Shown here in pieces: positions 1 to 9,709 of a stretch of DNA of 64,000 nt. The stretch is from contig NC_004463.1 in the NCBI RefSeq assembly GCF_000011365.1, positions 6,930,001-6,994,000 of the forward strand. Reading direction: 5' to 3'. The notes below the pieces were generated by a model. The model made no database searches, was not told where the DNA came from, and saw only the letters and a list, made by a program, of their open reading frames with translations. The stretch comes from Bradyrhizobium diazoefficiens USDA 110. Its GTDB lineage: Bacteria > Pseudomonadota > Alphaproteobacteria > Rhizobiales > Xanthobacteraceae. The position numbers were made by a program, and so were the translations under genes. Position 1 is the stretch's first letter; every line of letters begins with the position of its first letter.

Positions 1-170
1 ATACGGGGGTGATCGAGCCAGGCGCTCATAGTGCGCCTGAGCAGACGATTGCGATCGACAAATTGGTGCGACGTCTGAGCTACTCCCAAGTGGGTAGCCA
101 CTTAGCCCTTGCTAGCAATCCCTTTGCTTATGTCCGCCTGGGCACCCCCAAGGCTATCCTAGAAGAATGA
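1..170 (+). CDS. 3' end of an unidentified upstream gene (partial), possibly UDP-GlcNAc 2-epimerase-like
   Basis: An open frame enters from the left edge (codons in phase with base 3) and runs about 55 codons to a TGA at 168-170. That stop overlaps the ATG of the next gene (ATGA), the usual sign of translational coupling in one operon. The visible tail contains NPF and ends in AILEE. The spacing of the NPF element before a charged helical end is weakly reminiscent of the C-terminus of WecB-type epimerases (NPYGDG...RI), but the GDG signature is absent. The identity is therefore a guess. The overlap and the open frame are seen directly. Confidence 0.45.
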   Translation, partial: TGVIEPGAHSAPEQTIAIDKLVRRLSYSQVGSHLALASNPFAYVRLGTPKAILEE

Positions 171-1429
171 AAATTGCAGTGTTCGGACTTGGTTACGTCG
201 GTATGACGACCGCCGCCTGCCTGGCGAGGAGCGGTCACGAAGTCATCGGCGTCGACGTCAGCGATGAAAAAGTCGCAATCGTCAATGCGGGCAACTCGCC
301 GATCACCGAGCCCGGTCTTGACGAGCTTGTCGCGCGAGCCGTCAGGAAGGGCCTGCTGAGCGCGACGCAGAACGCGCGCGGACATCTCGACAATTGCGCG
401 TTGGCCATCGTTTGTGTGGGTACGCCCAGTGCACCGGACGGATCACACAACATGAGCTTCATAGTCGAGGTTTCCCACCAGATCGCGGAACTGGTGCGCC
501 CAGCTCGATCGACAAAGCTGACCGTCGTATTCCGCTCCACGGTGCGGCCCGGCACGATCGAGGAACTGGTGCTTCCGATCTTCGAGAACGCACTTAAAGG
601 TCGCATGGATCGAGTCGAGCTTGTCTACAATCCCGAATTCCTGCGCGAGTCAGTCGCGATCGAAGACTTCTTCAATCCGCCGAAGATCGTGATCGGGACG
701 AAGGATGGAGAACGATGCGCGGTGCTTGATGAGTTGAACGCAACCATCAATGCGCCAACTTTCTACACGACCTATCGTGCGGCGGAGATAACAAAATTCG
801 TCGACAACACATTCCATGCGGTAAAGGTTGCCTTTGCCAACGAAGTGGGCCGGGTTTGCGAGAAACTGGGCATCAGCGCGACGACCGTCCATCAGATATT
901 CGTCTCTGATACCAAGCTCAACATCTCGCCCTATTATCTGAGACCAGGCGGCGCATTCGGTGGCTCATGCCTACCGAAAGACGTCCGTGCGCTGCAATAT
1001 ATCGCAAGCGATGTCGGGGCGCATACTTACCTCGTGGATTCGCTTCTGAGGTCGAATGATGCGCATAAGAATTTCCTGTTTGAGAGCTGCCTGAAAGCCC
1101 TTCCCACAGGCGGACACGTGCTCATGCTGGGGCTCTCTTTCAAGGAAGACAGCGACGATCTTCGCGAAAGCCCCAACATCGATTTAGCTCGTAAATTCCT
1201 TCAGTCGCATATCGACCTATCGATCTACGACCCCCAAGTCGAGCCCTCCAAATTGCTGGGACAGAATCTTGGCTATGCGTTCTCTAGTCTGCCCGCATTG
1301 CGCAAGCTTCTAGTCTCAAGATCGATCGCCGAGTCGGGGTCATTCGACCTCGTCGTCGACACCAGAGGTTGGGCGAAAACAATGGCGTTACGTACTCGGC
1401 GGGTCATCAATGTCAACACGCTTTCGTAA
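167..1429 (+). CDS. UDP-glucose/GDP-mannose dehydrogenase family protein, AlgD-like
   Basis: This 420-residue protein is a nucleotide-sugar 6-dehydrogenase, which oxidises a hexose C6 to a uronic acid using two NAD+. The N-terminal Rossmann motif is GLGYVG at residues 7-12. The central helical domain carries EITKFVDNTFHAVKVAFANE, and the catalytic cysteine lies in FGGSCLPKD at residue 268, the position known for Pseudomonas AlgD. The spacing and the NPEFLRES and GLSFKEDSDDLRESP motifs fit GDP-mannose dehydrogenases better than UDP-glucose ones, but the substrate is inferred. The ATG overlaps the upstream stop, and the gene overlaps the following glycosyltransferase by 20 bases. It would supply an acidic sugar precursor for the EPS. 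Confidence 0.9.
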   Translation: MKIAVFGLGYVGMTTAACLARSGHEVIGVDVSDEKVAIVNAGNSPITEPGLDELVARAVRKGLLSATQNARGHLDNCALAIVCVGTPSAPDGSHNMSFIVEVSHQIAELVRPARSTKLTVVFRSTVRPGTIEELVLPIFENALKGRMDRVELVYNPEFLRESVAIEDFFNPPKIVIGTKDGERCAVLDELNATINAPTFYTTYRAAEITKFVDNTFHAVKVAFANEVGRVCEKLGISATTVHQIFVSDTKLNISPYYLRPGGAFGGSCLPKDVRALQYIASDVGAHTYLVDSLLRSNDAHKNFLFESCLKALPTGGHVLMLGLSFKEDSDDLRESPNIDLARKFLQSHIDLSIYDPQVEPSKLLGQNLGYAFSSLPALRKLLVSRSIAESGSFDLVVDTRGWAKTMALRTRRVINVNTLS

Positions 1430-2807
1430 CGACCGCAGCGCAAGCCATCCTGCTCAAGCGGGTCCAGCAAAGCCACCCGGGTCGGCTAGCATCGAGAGCG
1501 AATTCCGCGAACTCATCGGCCTGGATGCCAACTCGTCGCGTTTCACAGACAGCGTGACGGGGGTCCCACCTCTCACCAGTGGTGCAGTTCGCCGCCGCGT
1601 GCTCATCATCGTCGAAAATCTGCCGGTGCCCTTCGATCGTCGGGTGTGGTCGGAAGCCACCACATTGGCCCGGCACGGCTATGATGTCTCAATAATTTGT
1701 CCCAAGGGGCCGCAGGCGACCGCCTCATTTGAAGTGATCGAGGGAATTGCCGTCTATCGCCATTGGCTGCCCAGAGAGGGACGCGGCGCGGTCGGCTATC
1801 TCGCCGAGTACAGCGCGGCCTTATTCTGGGAGTTTGGCCTGAGCTTGAAGATACTGGCGACGCGCGGCTTTGACGTGATCCACGCCTGCAACCCGCCCGA
1901 TCTTATTTTCCTCGTTGGTGGGGTTCACAAATTTCTATTTGGGAAGTCCTTCATTTTCGATCACCACGATATCAACCCCGAGCTCTACGAAGCAAAATTC
2001 GAACGGCGCGGCATCCTCTGGCGCGCCATGGTCCTATTTGAGCGCCTTACATTTGCACTGGCCGACGTATCGATAGCGACAAACCAATCATATCGCACCA
2101 TTGCCGTTGAACGCGGGCGAATGAATCCAGACCGGGTGTTTGTCGTGCGCTCCGGTCCAAACCTTTCGCGCGTTCAATCACTTCCATCAGACCCGACCTG
2201 GAAGAGGGGCAGGACTTTTCTGGTCGCATACGTGGGTGTCATCGGAAAGCAAGAAGGTCTTGATCTGCTGCTGGAGTCAATCAAACACATTCGCGGATCT
2301 CGAAATCGAGATGATATCCAGTTCGTCATTGTCGGGAGTGGACCGGAATTGGACAACGTCAAGAAACTTGCAACGGCCCTGGAGCTGGATGAGTCGATCA
2401 CGTTCACCGGTCGCGTTGATGACGTCACGCTGTTCACCGTGCTCTCGACAGCAGACGTTTGCGTAAATCCTGACCGCCCCAATGCGATGAACGACAAATC
2501 AACGATGAACAAGATCATGGAGTACATGGCGTTGGGCAAGCCCATTGTCCAGTTTGACCTGACCGAAGGGCGCGTTTCGGCGGGTGAGGCATCTTTGTAC
2601 GCCCGCAATACCGATACTGCAGAATTCGGCGACATGATACTCGAGCTCTTGGATGATCCGGTGCGGCGGGCGCGCATGGGTGCATTTGGCAAGAAGCGAA
2701 TCGATGGCGAGCTCGCCTGGGATCACGAGGCGAACAAGCTCTTGAGCGTCTACGATACGGTGTTCGATCTGAGAGGCTCGCACGAAGCGGCGCGCCGCCA
2801 TACTTGA
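1410..2807 (+). CDS. Glycosyltransferase family 4 (group 1) protein
   Basis: A 465-residue GT-B fold glycosyltransferase, predicted to act on the cytoplasmic face of the inner membrane on the lipid-linked EPS repeat. The recognisable fold starts near residue 62 (RVLIIVENLPVPFDRRVW), so the first 60 residues are either a low-complexity extension or a sign that a later start is used. The C-terminal nucleotide-sugar half has the VIVGSGPE region and the EYMALGKPIVQFD helix with the expected acidic residue. It overlaps the upstream dehydrogenase by 20 bases, so the two are probably cotranscribed. Donor and acceptor cannot be read from sequence. Confidence 0.88.
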   Translation: MSTRFRNDRSASHPAQAGPAKPPGSASIESEFRELIGLDANSSRFTDSVTGVPPLTSGAVRRRVLIIVENLPVPFDRRVWSEATTLARHGYDVSIICPKGPQATASFEVIEGIAVYRHWLPREGRGAVGYLAEYSAALFWEFGLSLKILATRGFDVIHACNPPDLIFLVGGVHKFLFGKSFIFDHHDINPELYEAKFERRGILWRAMVLFERLTFALADVSIATNQSYRTIAVERGRMNPDRVFVVRSGPNLSRVQSLPSDPTWKRGRTFLVAYVGVIGKQEGLDLLLESIKHIRGSRNRDDIQFVIVGSGPELDNVKKLATALELDESITFTGRVDDVTLFTVLSTADVCVNPDRPNAMNDKSTMNKIMEYMALGKPIVQFDLTEGRVSAGEASLYARNTDTAEFGDMILELLDDPVRRARMGAFGKKRIDGELAWDHEANKLLSVYDTVFDLRGSHEAARRHT

Positions 2808-2927
2808 AAAGGGCAACACGCGGCCAGCGCTAACGCCGAATTTCTCACGATCTGATCTTACTCGCAGCAGCTCTAGAACGAGCATATGACGGAAACCGGC
2901 TAATCTTATCCAGGTTAGGGCATCGGA

Positions 2928-4805
2928 ATGTGCGGGATATTTGGGTGGGTTCTAGCCGCCGCGAAGCATCAGAATCGCGACACCCTCATCGGCCTCACCG
3001 ATTTGATGTCTCATCGCGGGCCCGACGCTTCGGGCTACTGGCTTCACCAGACTTCCGACGAGCGATATCAAATCGGCTTTGGCCACCGCCGGCTTTCCAT
3101 CATCGACATCGGTGGCGGCGCCCAACCGATGGCGACGGAGGATGGCCGCTTCAACTTAGTTTTCAATGGCGAGATCTATAATTACCTTGAGCTGCGGAAG
3201 GAGCTCGTTGCTCTTGGCCATCACTTTCGTACGGACTCGGATACCGAGGTGCTGATCGAGGCATATCGGGCCTGGCAGCTCGACGCGGTGCGCAGATTGC
3301 GCGGCATGTTCGCCTTTGCACTGTGGGACGACGCTGAGCAGCGGTTAGTACTTGCCCGCGATGCCTTCGGCAAGAAGCCACTGTTTCTCGCCGAGGCGCA
3401 AGGGGCTGTTCTCTTCGGCTCAGAGATTGAGCCGCTCGTTCAGTTCCCGGGCTTCAGCCGCGCCTTAGATTCCGATGCGATCGGCCACTATCTTCTTAAT
3501 CGCTATGTTCCGGGGCCATCGACGTTTTTTCAGTCGGTGAAGAAGCTGCAGCCTGGTCATTGTGCGGTATGGCAAAATGGCATGTTGAAGTCGACACGCT
3601 ATTATACGCCGCCGTTCGCGACGACGGTGCCGGACGTCAAGGATTTCAACAGCGCAATTCGATTATTCGAAGGTGCGTTCGACGAGGCCGTCCGAATTCG
3701 CATGCGCAGCGACGCGCCGTACGGCGCTTATCTTTCGGGCGGCATCGACTCGTCGGCGGTCGTGGCGACCATGGTCAAACACAGTACGGAGCCGGTGCGG
3801 ACGTTCTCGGTAGGCTTTCGGGAGACCGGATATTCGGAACTCGATCACGCGCGGGTCATTGCAGGTCAGTTCGGCACTATTCACAATGATCTCATTGTCG
3901 AGCCTAGCGCGTTCATGGACCATTGGTCGACCGCCGCCCTGCGTCGCGGCGCTCCGGTGAGCGAGGCGTCTGACATCCCGATTTTCATGCTTTCGGAAAT
4001 GGCTTCGCGTAGCGTGAAGATGGTACTTACGGGAGAAGGCGCCGATGAGCTGATGGGCGGATATCCGAAGTATCGGGCCGAGCGATGGATCGGCCTCTAT
4101 CAATGGCTCATCCCGCACCTGTTGCACGAGCGGCTGATCCATCCGCTAGTCCGCTCGCTGCCGTATGGCATGAGGCGTGCAAAAATTGTTGCGCTGGCAG
4201 CAGGCGAGCGCGATCTCGCAAACCGTATGAGAGTATGGTTCGGCGGCCTTTCGGTCGGCGAAAGTGAAGCAATGCTGGGGCGACTGCTTTCAGCAACCCC
4301 GCCCGACCTGTTTCCGTATTCGTCGCAGATTGGATCCAGCCTGCGACGTACGTTGTTCTTCGATCAGACGTCTTGGCTTCCGGATAACCTTTTGGAACGC
4401 GGCGATCGAATGATGATGGCGGGATCAATCGAGGGCCGGATGCCGTTTATGGATACGGTGCTGGCGGGCGTCGTGGCTAGATTCCCGGACGACTTTCTGA
4501 CCGGAGGCAAGGGAGGAAAGAGAGTCTTGCGGGCGGCGATGGACAAGATTCTGCCGTCGGAAATCATACGGCGGAAGAAGATCGGCTTCCGGGTGCCAAT
4601 CGGGGAATGGTTCCGGGGTCCCTATCGTGAGTTCTTGCGGGACATGCTGGTGAGCGAAACGTCCGCCGTGGCACAAATGGTACGCGGCGACAGGCTCCGT
4701 CAGCTTGTGACGGAGCACCTTGACGCTCGACAGAACCACGAAAGACTTCTTTGGTCGTTCGTGAATCTCGAGATCTTCGTGCGTGCGTTCAGGGTGGCAT
4801 CATGA
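2928..4805 (+). CDS. asnB: Asparagine synthase (glutamine-hydrolysing)
   Basis: 625 residues, normal length for the AsnB family. The mature nucleophile Cys2 follows Met1 (MCGIFGW), as required for the Ntn-type glutaminase domain (residues 1-210). The ATP-pyrophosphatase synthetase domain has the P-loop SGGIDSS at about residues 270-276. Such genes are common inside alphaproteobacterial EPS and O-antigen loci. There they are thought to amidate a sugar carboxylate or a related acceptor rather than make free asparagine. Amidation of a uronate here is inference, supported by the nucleotide-sugar dehydrogenases in the locus. Its stop overlaps an ATG (ATGA) that opens a short reading frame. Confidence 0.92.
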   Translation: MCGIFGWVLAAAKHQNRDTLIGLTDLMSHRGPDASGYWLHQTSDERYQIGFGHRRLSIIDIGGGAQPMATEDGRFNLVFNGEIYNYLELRKELVALGHHFRTDSDTEVLIEAYRAWQLDAVRRLRGMFAFALWDDAEQRLVLARDAFGKKPLFLAEAQGAVLFGSEIEPLVQFPGFSRALDSDAIGHYLLNRYVPGPSTFFQSVKKLQPGHCAVWQNGMLKSTRYYTPPFATTVPDVKDFNSAIRLFEGAFDEAVRIRMRSDAPYGAYLSGGIDSSAVVATMVKHSTEPVRTFSVGFRETGYSELDHARVIAGQFGTIHNDLIVEPSAFMDHWSTAALRRGAPVSEASDIPIFMLSEMASRSVKMVLTGEGADELMGGYPKYRAERWIGLYQWLIPHLLHERLIHPLVRSLPYGMRRAKIVALAAGERDLANRMRVWFGGLSVGESEAMLGRLLSATPPDLFPYSSQIGSSLRRTLFFDQTSWLPDNLLERGDRMMMAGSIEGRMPFMDTVLAGVVARFPDDFLTGGKGGKRVLRAAMDKILPSEIIRRKKIGFRVPIGEWFRGPYREFLRDMLVSETSAVAQMVRGDRLRQLVTEHLDARQNHERLLWSFVNLEIFVRAFRVAS

Positions 4806-4981
4806 GAATGGTCTACCTGGCGCTTCAAAGGCAGCGACGAAACGTGGGGCGACCGCCACTACGACGGGGGCCAACCTCACAGGCCCGCCGTTTCGAGCCG
4901 ATCGCCATTAGGCCAGCACGATCGCGGCCTTTCGCTATGGTGGAATCCAGCGACGACATGCAGGTGAGACGACTCTTTTGA
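4802..4981 (+). CDS. Short ORF bridging asnB and the heparinase-like gene (doubtful)
   Basis: A 59-codon ORF whose ATG overlaps the asnB stop (ATGA) and whose TGA overlaps the TTG start of the next gene (TTGA). The predicted peptide is rich in Arg and Pro and matches nothing I recognise, which is typical of a non-coding frame in GC-rich DNA. The exact stop/start overlaps at both ends are the only positive evidence. It may serve purely as a translational relay across the 172-base gap, or be chance. Confidence 0.2.
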   Translation: MRMVYLALQRQRRNVGRPPLRRGPTSQARRFEPIAIRPARSRPFAMVESSDDMQVRRLF

Positions 4982-6969
4982 GATCCGTTTTGGGACGAGT
5001 AGCCTGGTACCGAGACCGTCTGACGGCAATGAGCACGTCGGAGATCGTCCACCGGGTAGTCGAAACCGCCGCCAAGCAAATTGGGCGCCGGCACAGTGGC
5101 GGCTGGGATAGGATCGAACCATTTGGTCCACTAGCGGCGATACCTGGCGTTGGCGCCCGGATTCTCACGTTGCCTTCGGATTTGTTGGCTCTCATAGCCA
5201 GCGAGGCCGACAGGGTCCGCGCCGGAAACTTTGACCTTCTCGGTGCTCGCTGGCCGACGCCTTCGGCGATCCCACCGAATCCAAGCTTCTGGCGTATCGA
5301 TCCCGAGGACGGCGAACCCTTTCCGCAATGGGACGCCTATACCTTCGATATCTCGTTTCGGCATGGAATAAATACGCGAGAGATGAAGCGCGTCTGGGAA
5401 CTCAACCGACTGCAATTTTTGGTACCTCTCGCCGCGGAGGCAGTGCTGGAGAACAGCAACGCGTCTATGCTTTTGACCGGCATGATCGGATCATGGATGG
5501 CGGGCAACCCACCCTTTCGTGGGCCAACCTGGACCTCCGGCATCGAACTCGCACTCCGTGTCATTTCAGTCGCAATGGCGCTCTCCATCGTCGGGATTGA
5601 TAGCCTCGACAGTGTCGCACGCCGGGCTGCGCTTCGCTTCTTCTTTGCGCATGTCGATTGGATTCGACGATTTCCATCGCTCAACTCGTCCGCCAACAAT
5701 CATCGGATCGCCGAGCTTGCGGGCCTGATTGTGGGCTCTATCATGGCGCCAGGATTTCCCGGTGCAGTCGCTTTGCGCGAGAATAGCTGGCGCGCGTTGC
5801 TTGCCGAGATTGATCAGCAACTTTATCCGGATGGTGTGGGTGCGGAGCAAGCTGCCGGTTACTCTGCATTTTCGATTGAGCTGCTCCTCGTTGCGGCAAC
5901 AGCACTCGGACGCGAACACAGCTTGCCGGCAACAACCGTGGAGCGGCTTTCGGCATGGGCTGAGCACTCCCTTTGGTTGATGGACACTGGCGCTAAAGTG
6001 CCTGCGATCGGCGATTTCGATGATTGCCGGGCAATTGCGACAACACAGGCGCCTGAACCGAGATATGTTGCGTCCATTGTAGCCGCCGTCTCGCATTGCG
6101 TTGGCCGCCAGCATCTTGCACCGCCGGCCAAGGATCCGAGCATCCGTGATGCCATTCTAGGGTCCGCAAAGGCATCGCCAAGACAACTCGTTGGAGTACG
6201 CTCATTTCCGAACGGGGGCTATTCGGTCATCCGAAGCAAGCAGAAAGATCCCGTCGTACTCACGTTCGATCACGGACCGATCGGCTATCTGTCGATCGCT
6301 GCGCATGGTCATGCGGACGCGCTTTCCATTTGGCTCTCCGTTGGCGACCAGCCTGTTATCGTAGATGCAGGAACGTACCTTTATCACTCGAGCAGGGACC
6401 TGCGGGACCTGTTCCGGGATACCGCGGTCCACAACACACTGCGGCTCGATGGTATTGGATCAAGTCGCCCATCTGGACCGTTCAACTGGGGGAGCAAGGC
6501 GAATACGCGCCTCATATCGTCCGAAGACACGCCAGTTGCGCGGATCGTGGCAGAGCACGACGGATACCTTGCGCAATGTGGCGTGAAGCACCAGCGGACG
6601 GTGGAATTTGATGGCTCATCGCGGTTCACGATCATCGACGAACTTCTCGAGGGCCCCACAGATCGACGTGCCACTGTATCGTTCCTGCTGGATCCCGCAT
6701 GCCGGTCGACAGTCGATCCTGATCGTTGTGGGGTATCGATCACATGCAAAGATCTTCAAATCATTCGCATCGTAAGCGCAGGTCCATTGAGGCCCAGGGT
6801 GGTTCGCGGCGACGAAGCAACAGAGCTCGGATGGTTCTCTCCGTCCTTCGGGATCCGCTTGCCTACCGATCAGATACTCTTCGAAGGCCACCTCGATGGA
6901 CCTTCAACCATTACAATCGGCCTGCTCAAGAGCGTGACGATGCCCCGCCGACGCGAAACGAGCGCTTAG
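4978..6969 (+). CDS. Heparinase II/III family protein
   Basis: A 663-residue protein with the N-terminal alpha/alpha-toroid of heparinase II/III-like lyases (residues 1-370; SSANNHRIAELAGL carries the conserved Asn-His) and a C-terminal beta-sandwich (HGHADALSIWL, near residue 445). The family cleaves uronic-acid-containing polysaccharides by beta-elimination, and members inside EPS loci often trim or release the polymer. No signal peptide is visible, so the site of action is uncertain. The start is taken as TTG at 4978 because the next residues (VAWYRDRLTAMSTSEI) match the usual N-terminus of bacterial members. No in-frame ATG further upstream extends that match. Confidence 0.85.
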   Translation: MRSVLGRVAWYRDRLTAMSTSEIVHRVVETAAKQIGRRHSGGWDRIEPFGPLAAIPGVGARILTLPSDLLALIASEADRVRAGNFDLLGARWPTPSAIPPNPSFWRIDPEDGEPFPQWDAYTFDISFRHGINTREMKRVWELNRLQFLVPLAAEAVLENSNASMLLTGMIGSWMAGNPPFRGPTWTSGIELALRVISVAMALSIVGIDSLDSVARRAALRFFFAHVDWIRRFPSLNSSANNHRIAELAGLIVGSIMAPGFPGAVALRENSWRALLAEIDQQLYPDGVGAEQAAGYSAFSIELLLVAATALGREHSLPATTVERLSAWAEHSLWLMDTGAKVPAIGDFDDCRAIATTQAPEPRYVASIVAAVSHCVGRQHLAPPAKDPSIRDAILGSAKASPRQLVGVRSFPNGGYSVIRSKQKDPVVLTFDHGPIGYLSIAAHGHADALSIWLSVGDQPVIVDAGTYLYHSSRDLRDLFRDTAVHNTLRLDGIGSSRPSGPFNWGSKANTRLISSEDTPVARIVAEHDGYLAQCGVKHQRTVEFDGSSRFTIIDELLEGPTDRRATVSFLLDPACRSTVDPDRCGVSITCKDLQIIRIVSAGPLRPRVVRGDEATELGWFSPSFGIRLPTDQILFEGHLDGPSTITIGLLKSVTMPRRRETSA

Positions 6970-7148
6970 AGGAGTTGGTGCATTCCCATGGCACGAGGCA
7001 GATCAAAAGGACAGCAAGAGCATCTCCCTCCCCTGACGATGGTCGGCTGCCATACTCCATGCAGTAGATGCTCCCGGCGCCATCTGCCGCCGAGAGCCGT
7101 AGATCATGACAGAACCCGAGAGATGCGCCCCTAGGGGAGGACCTGCGG

Positions 7149-8282
7149 ATGTTTGTTAACGCGCTCTTCGTGTTGCTTATGTTCAGGTGCGGCAGCGACA
7201 TTCTTAGTCCTGGAGACAAGGGAGCGGCGGTGGTCGCCCTTTACGTCGTTGCGACGTTGGGTCTGACGGCGCTGAAGATTGCATTATCCGGGACCACTCG
7301 CGGGGACATCGTTGTTTGCGCGACCGTCTTTTCGCTGCTGATAGTCAACCTGCTCTGGATACCGGCCGAGGCCACCCCACAGTTCTATTTCTCGGTATCG
7401 GTCCTTTTGCCGATTGTATTTCTGCTGATCCTTTCGCGCTGCGAACCATCGACTTTTATCCGCCTGCGAAGGCAAGCCTTGGTATTTGGCACCCCCGCGT
7501 TGTGCGGCCTGCTGCTCGTTTTCTTTGTGCGTGATGGTGGGCTCGAGGCAGATCTCCTGGCCGCCCTCAATGAACAGCCCTTCCATGTCGTAGCCCAAAC
7601 GATAGCGAAGTTTTCAATACTGATGATCAATCAATGGATTGGCTTTCCGATCGCTTCGCTGATATTGCTGATCGCTTTCAATGTCCGATCAGCGCTGCTG
7701 GGCTTCCTCCTCGGATTCCTGATCAAGAAATTTTCCTCGTTCAATATGAGAGCGCTTCTCCTGGCGCTGCTCGTTTCGGTCGTCGCCACAACGTTCATCA
7801 TGTCGAGCTCCGAATTGACCGACGCCTTCCTGCAACGAATTCTGTATCGAGATCGCGATTTCCTGGAGCTTGACGCCTCCAATTTGACCAGCGGGCGCGA
7901 CGAAATCTGGCGCTACTATGGTCAAATGCTGGAAGATTCTTCGCTGGTAGAGCTGCTGTTTGGGCGCGGAGCGATCTGGCTGTATGGCCCCTTCCCGCTA
8001 GCTGCCCACAACGATCTCCTGAATTTGATGGTTTGCTACGGAGTCGCCGGTACGACGGCGATACTCTATGCCTGGTATGTGATCCTGTCGCGTTTGGACC
8101 AAGAATACAGAATGTCCTGCGTTGCACTATTCCTGGTGCTATTCATCACAAACGGTGTGGTTTTCCATCAATCCAATTTGTTGTTTCTGCTCTTCATGGC
8201 CGGGAAGGCACGCGAGCAGAAGCTCAGCGGCGTTTTGGGCGATGAATTGATGCCGCAACGCGGTCTGCCGGCAAATGGTTGA
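7149..8282 (+). CDS. Wzy-like/O-antigen ligase-like multispanning membrane protein
   Basis: 377 residues with roughly ten hydrophobic segments and a large polar stretch near residues 210-275 (FLQRILYRDRDFLELDASNLTSGR...) before the last membrane pairs. That layout fits Wzy polymerases and O-antigen ligases, which join undecaprenyl-linked repeats in the periplasm. The LTSGRDEIW element resembles the conserved loop of this superfamily. A strong ribosome binding site (GGGGAGG, 7134-7140) sits 8 bases before the ATG and fixes the start. It is slightly short for the family. With the flippase, Wzz-like and OPX genes nearby, the polymerase role is the best reading. Confidence 0.7.
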   Translation: MFVNALFVLLMFRCGSDILSPGDKGAAVVALYVVATLGLTALKIALSGTTRGDIVVCATVFSLLIVNLLWIPAEATPQFYFSVSVLLPIVFLLILSRCEPSTFIRLRRQALVFGTPALCGLLLVFFVRDGGLEADLLAALNEQPFHVVAQTIAKFSILMINQWIGFPIASLILLIAFNVRSALLGFLLGFLIKKFSSFNMRALLLALLVSVVATTFIMSSSELTDAFLQRILYRDRDFLELDASNLTSGRDEIWRYYGQMLEDSSLVELLFGRGAIWLYGPFPLAAHNDLLNLMVCYGVAGTTAILYAWYVILSRLDQEYRMSCVALFLVLFITNGVVFHQSNLLFLLFMAGKAREQKLSGVLGDELMPQRGLPANG

Positions 8283-8568
8283 GCTCCCGTCGTTGAGAGG
8301 GGCCGGACGGAGTCGTACAAAACTCAGCGCTCACACCGGCAATCTTGATAGTCCGATAGACTCTTCCGGGTCCGGTGGTGCCGGTCGGCGACCAAATCCT
8401 TCTCTCGCAAAAAAACTGCGGCGACAATCTGGGTGGGAAGCCGCATTGCGTCGCCTGAAATATTCCTGAATGCTTGGCTGTTTCCTCACGCAATTTGCTC
8501 CCCAGTGGGACCAGACGACGGCGCGGGAGAGTTCTTTGAACTAGCGGATATCGCGCGGTCTCCCGTCA
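8283..8568. other. Intergenic region between convergent EPS genes
   Basis: 286 bases between the stops of the rightward polymerase gene and the leftward lyase-like gene. No coding sequence is convincing. A weak inverted pair TGCGGC / GCCGCA around 8417-8447 could contribute to termination, but its loop is long and no T-run follows, so no terminator is called. Confidence 0.4.
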
Positions 8569-9498
8569 TTAGTGGACGGTTGCCCGTGCCTCACAGGGCA
8601 CGCCGTCTCCGCAGGGAAATCCGTCCCATATCTCGATGTCGTCAACCCATTGATATTTTGGCGGCGTACCACCCGCATAGACTTGCGTTAGCATGATCCG
8701 ATCGATGGGGTCGTTCCCGCCAAGCAATGGTCCAAAGTGATCGAATACCACCTGCCCGTTGACGGCCTGCCATGCTCGTCCGTCGTCTTGCGCACTTCGG
8801 TGCCAAAACACTTCGAACTTGAACCATTCTCCGATCGGTACAAGAACAGTGCGATTCGCGGCCCCCCAAAACGTTTTGGCCGCACCACTCGAAAGGTCGT
8901 CCGTTTTAAGAAACCAATAGGGCTTATTGAGACGGTCGGTGTAGATGTACGTAATGAACCTATGTTGCTCCGTGGTCTTCCATTCGAAGAGCGCCCGCCA
9001 GCTGTTGGGCCCAAGCCTCGCCAGAAGGTCAGGCTGGAGTTTGATCCAATAGCTCACATAAAGGTTCGCCTGCGCAGCCGTCGTAGAGGGCATGAGAAGA
9101 TATGGAATTTGTGTGGCACCGCCGCCGCGTTCCCGTATCTCGCTATAGAGAGCCGCGGTTTGCTGATTTCGCGGTCCCGAGACACTCTGAATCTCATTAA
9201 AGACATAAGCACCGACCGTTTCCGGCGTAACCGGCGTGTCGGCAAGTAGTTGAAACCGTCCACCTCCCTGCCAGATCTGAGGCGCCCAGGTGTAGCCGGT
9301 CGCTGGGTCAGAGCCTTCGATATCCTGCCAGCATGATGTTGCACAACCATACGGCTTGCCCAACTGCAAGCCAGCGAAGCTCGACTTGAAGAGCAGCTCG
9401 GCGCCGTAGGTCGAGGACGTCGATCCGAGGAAAAGAAAGAGAAGGCCAAAGCTCAGAATGATGTCTCGGATCGAACCATTTTTTCGAAGACACAACAT
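8569..9498 (-). CDS. Secreted polysaccharide lyase-like / concanavalin-fold protein
   Basis: 309 residues from the ATG at 9498. The open frame continues to 9651, but the later ATG is preceded by GGAAG and opens directly onto a signal peptide (IILSFGLLFLFLGSTSSTYG), so it is the likely start. The mature part is beta-rich, with aromatic strands such as LYVSYWIKL, FEWKTTEQHRFITYIY and YQWVDDIEIWDGFPC. This is the pattern of the heparin-lyase-like jelly-roll family used in several polysaccharide lyases. Two Cys near the start of the mature protein (CATSCW) and two near the end (CGDGVPC) may form disulfides. It is predicted periplasmic or extracellular and may cut or bind the EPS made by this locus. 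Confidence 0.65.
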   Translation of the reverse strand: MLCLRKNGSIRDIILSFGLLFLFLGSTSSTYGAELLFKSSFAGLQLGKPYGCATSCWQDIEGSDPATGYTWAPQIWQGGGRFQLLADTPVTPETVGAYVFNEIQSVSGPRNQQTAALYSEIRERGGGATQIPYLLMPSTTAAQANLYVSYWIKLQPDLLARLGPNSWRALFEWKTTEQHRFITYIYTDRLNKPYWFLKTDDLSSGAAKTFWGAANRTVLVPIGEWFKFEVFWHRSAQDDGRAWQAVNGQVVFDHFGPLLGGNDPIDRIMLTQVYAGGTPPKYQWVDDIEIWDGFPCGDGVPCEARATVH

Positions 9499-9709
9499 CT
9501 CATCATCTTCCCGAGAATGGCCAAAACATTCGACTTCGATCGACCAAACAGCGCCGCGCGACGACACTTTACGGGAGCCGGTCGAGTCGTGGCGACCCGT
9601 AAGAGCTCCTGGCAAGGGGGGCAACGATGCCGTCGTTGTCCTCGCCTGCATTTCTGGCAGCGAATTGTCGGGATGCCGGGGCGCACATCACCGCTTGGAC
9701 GATCCTGGA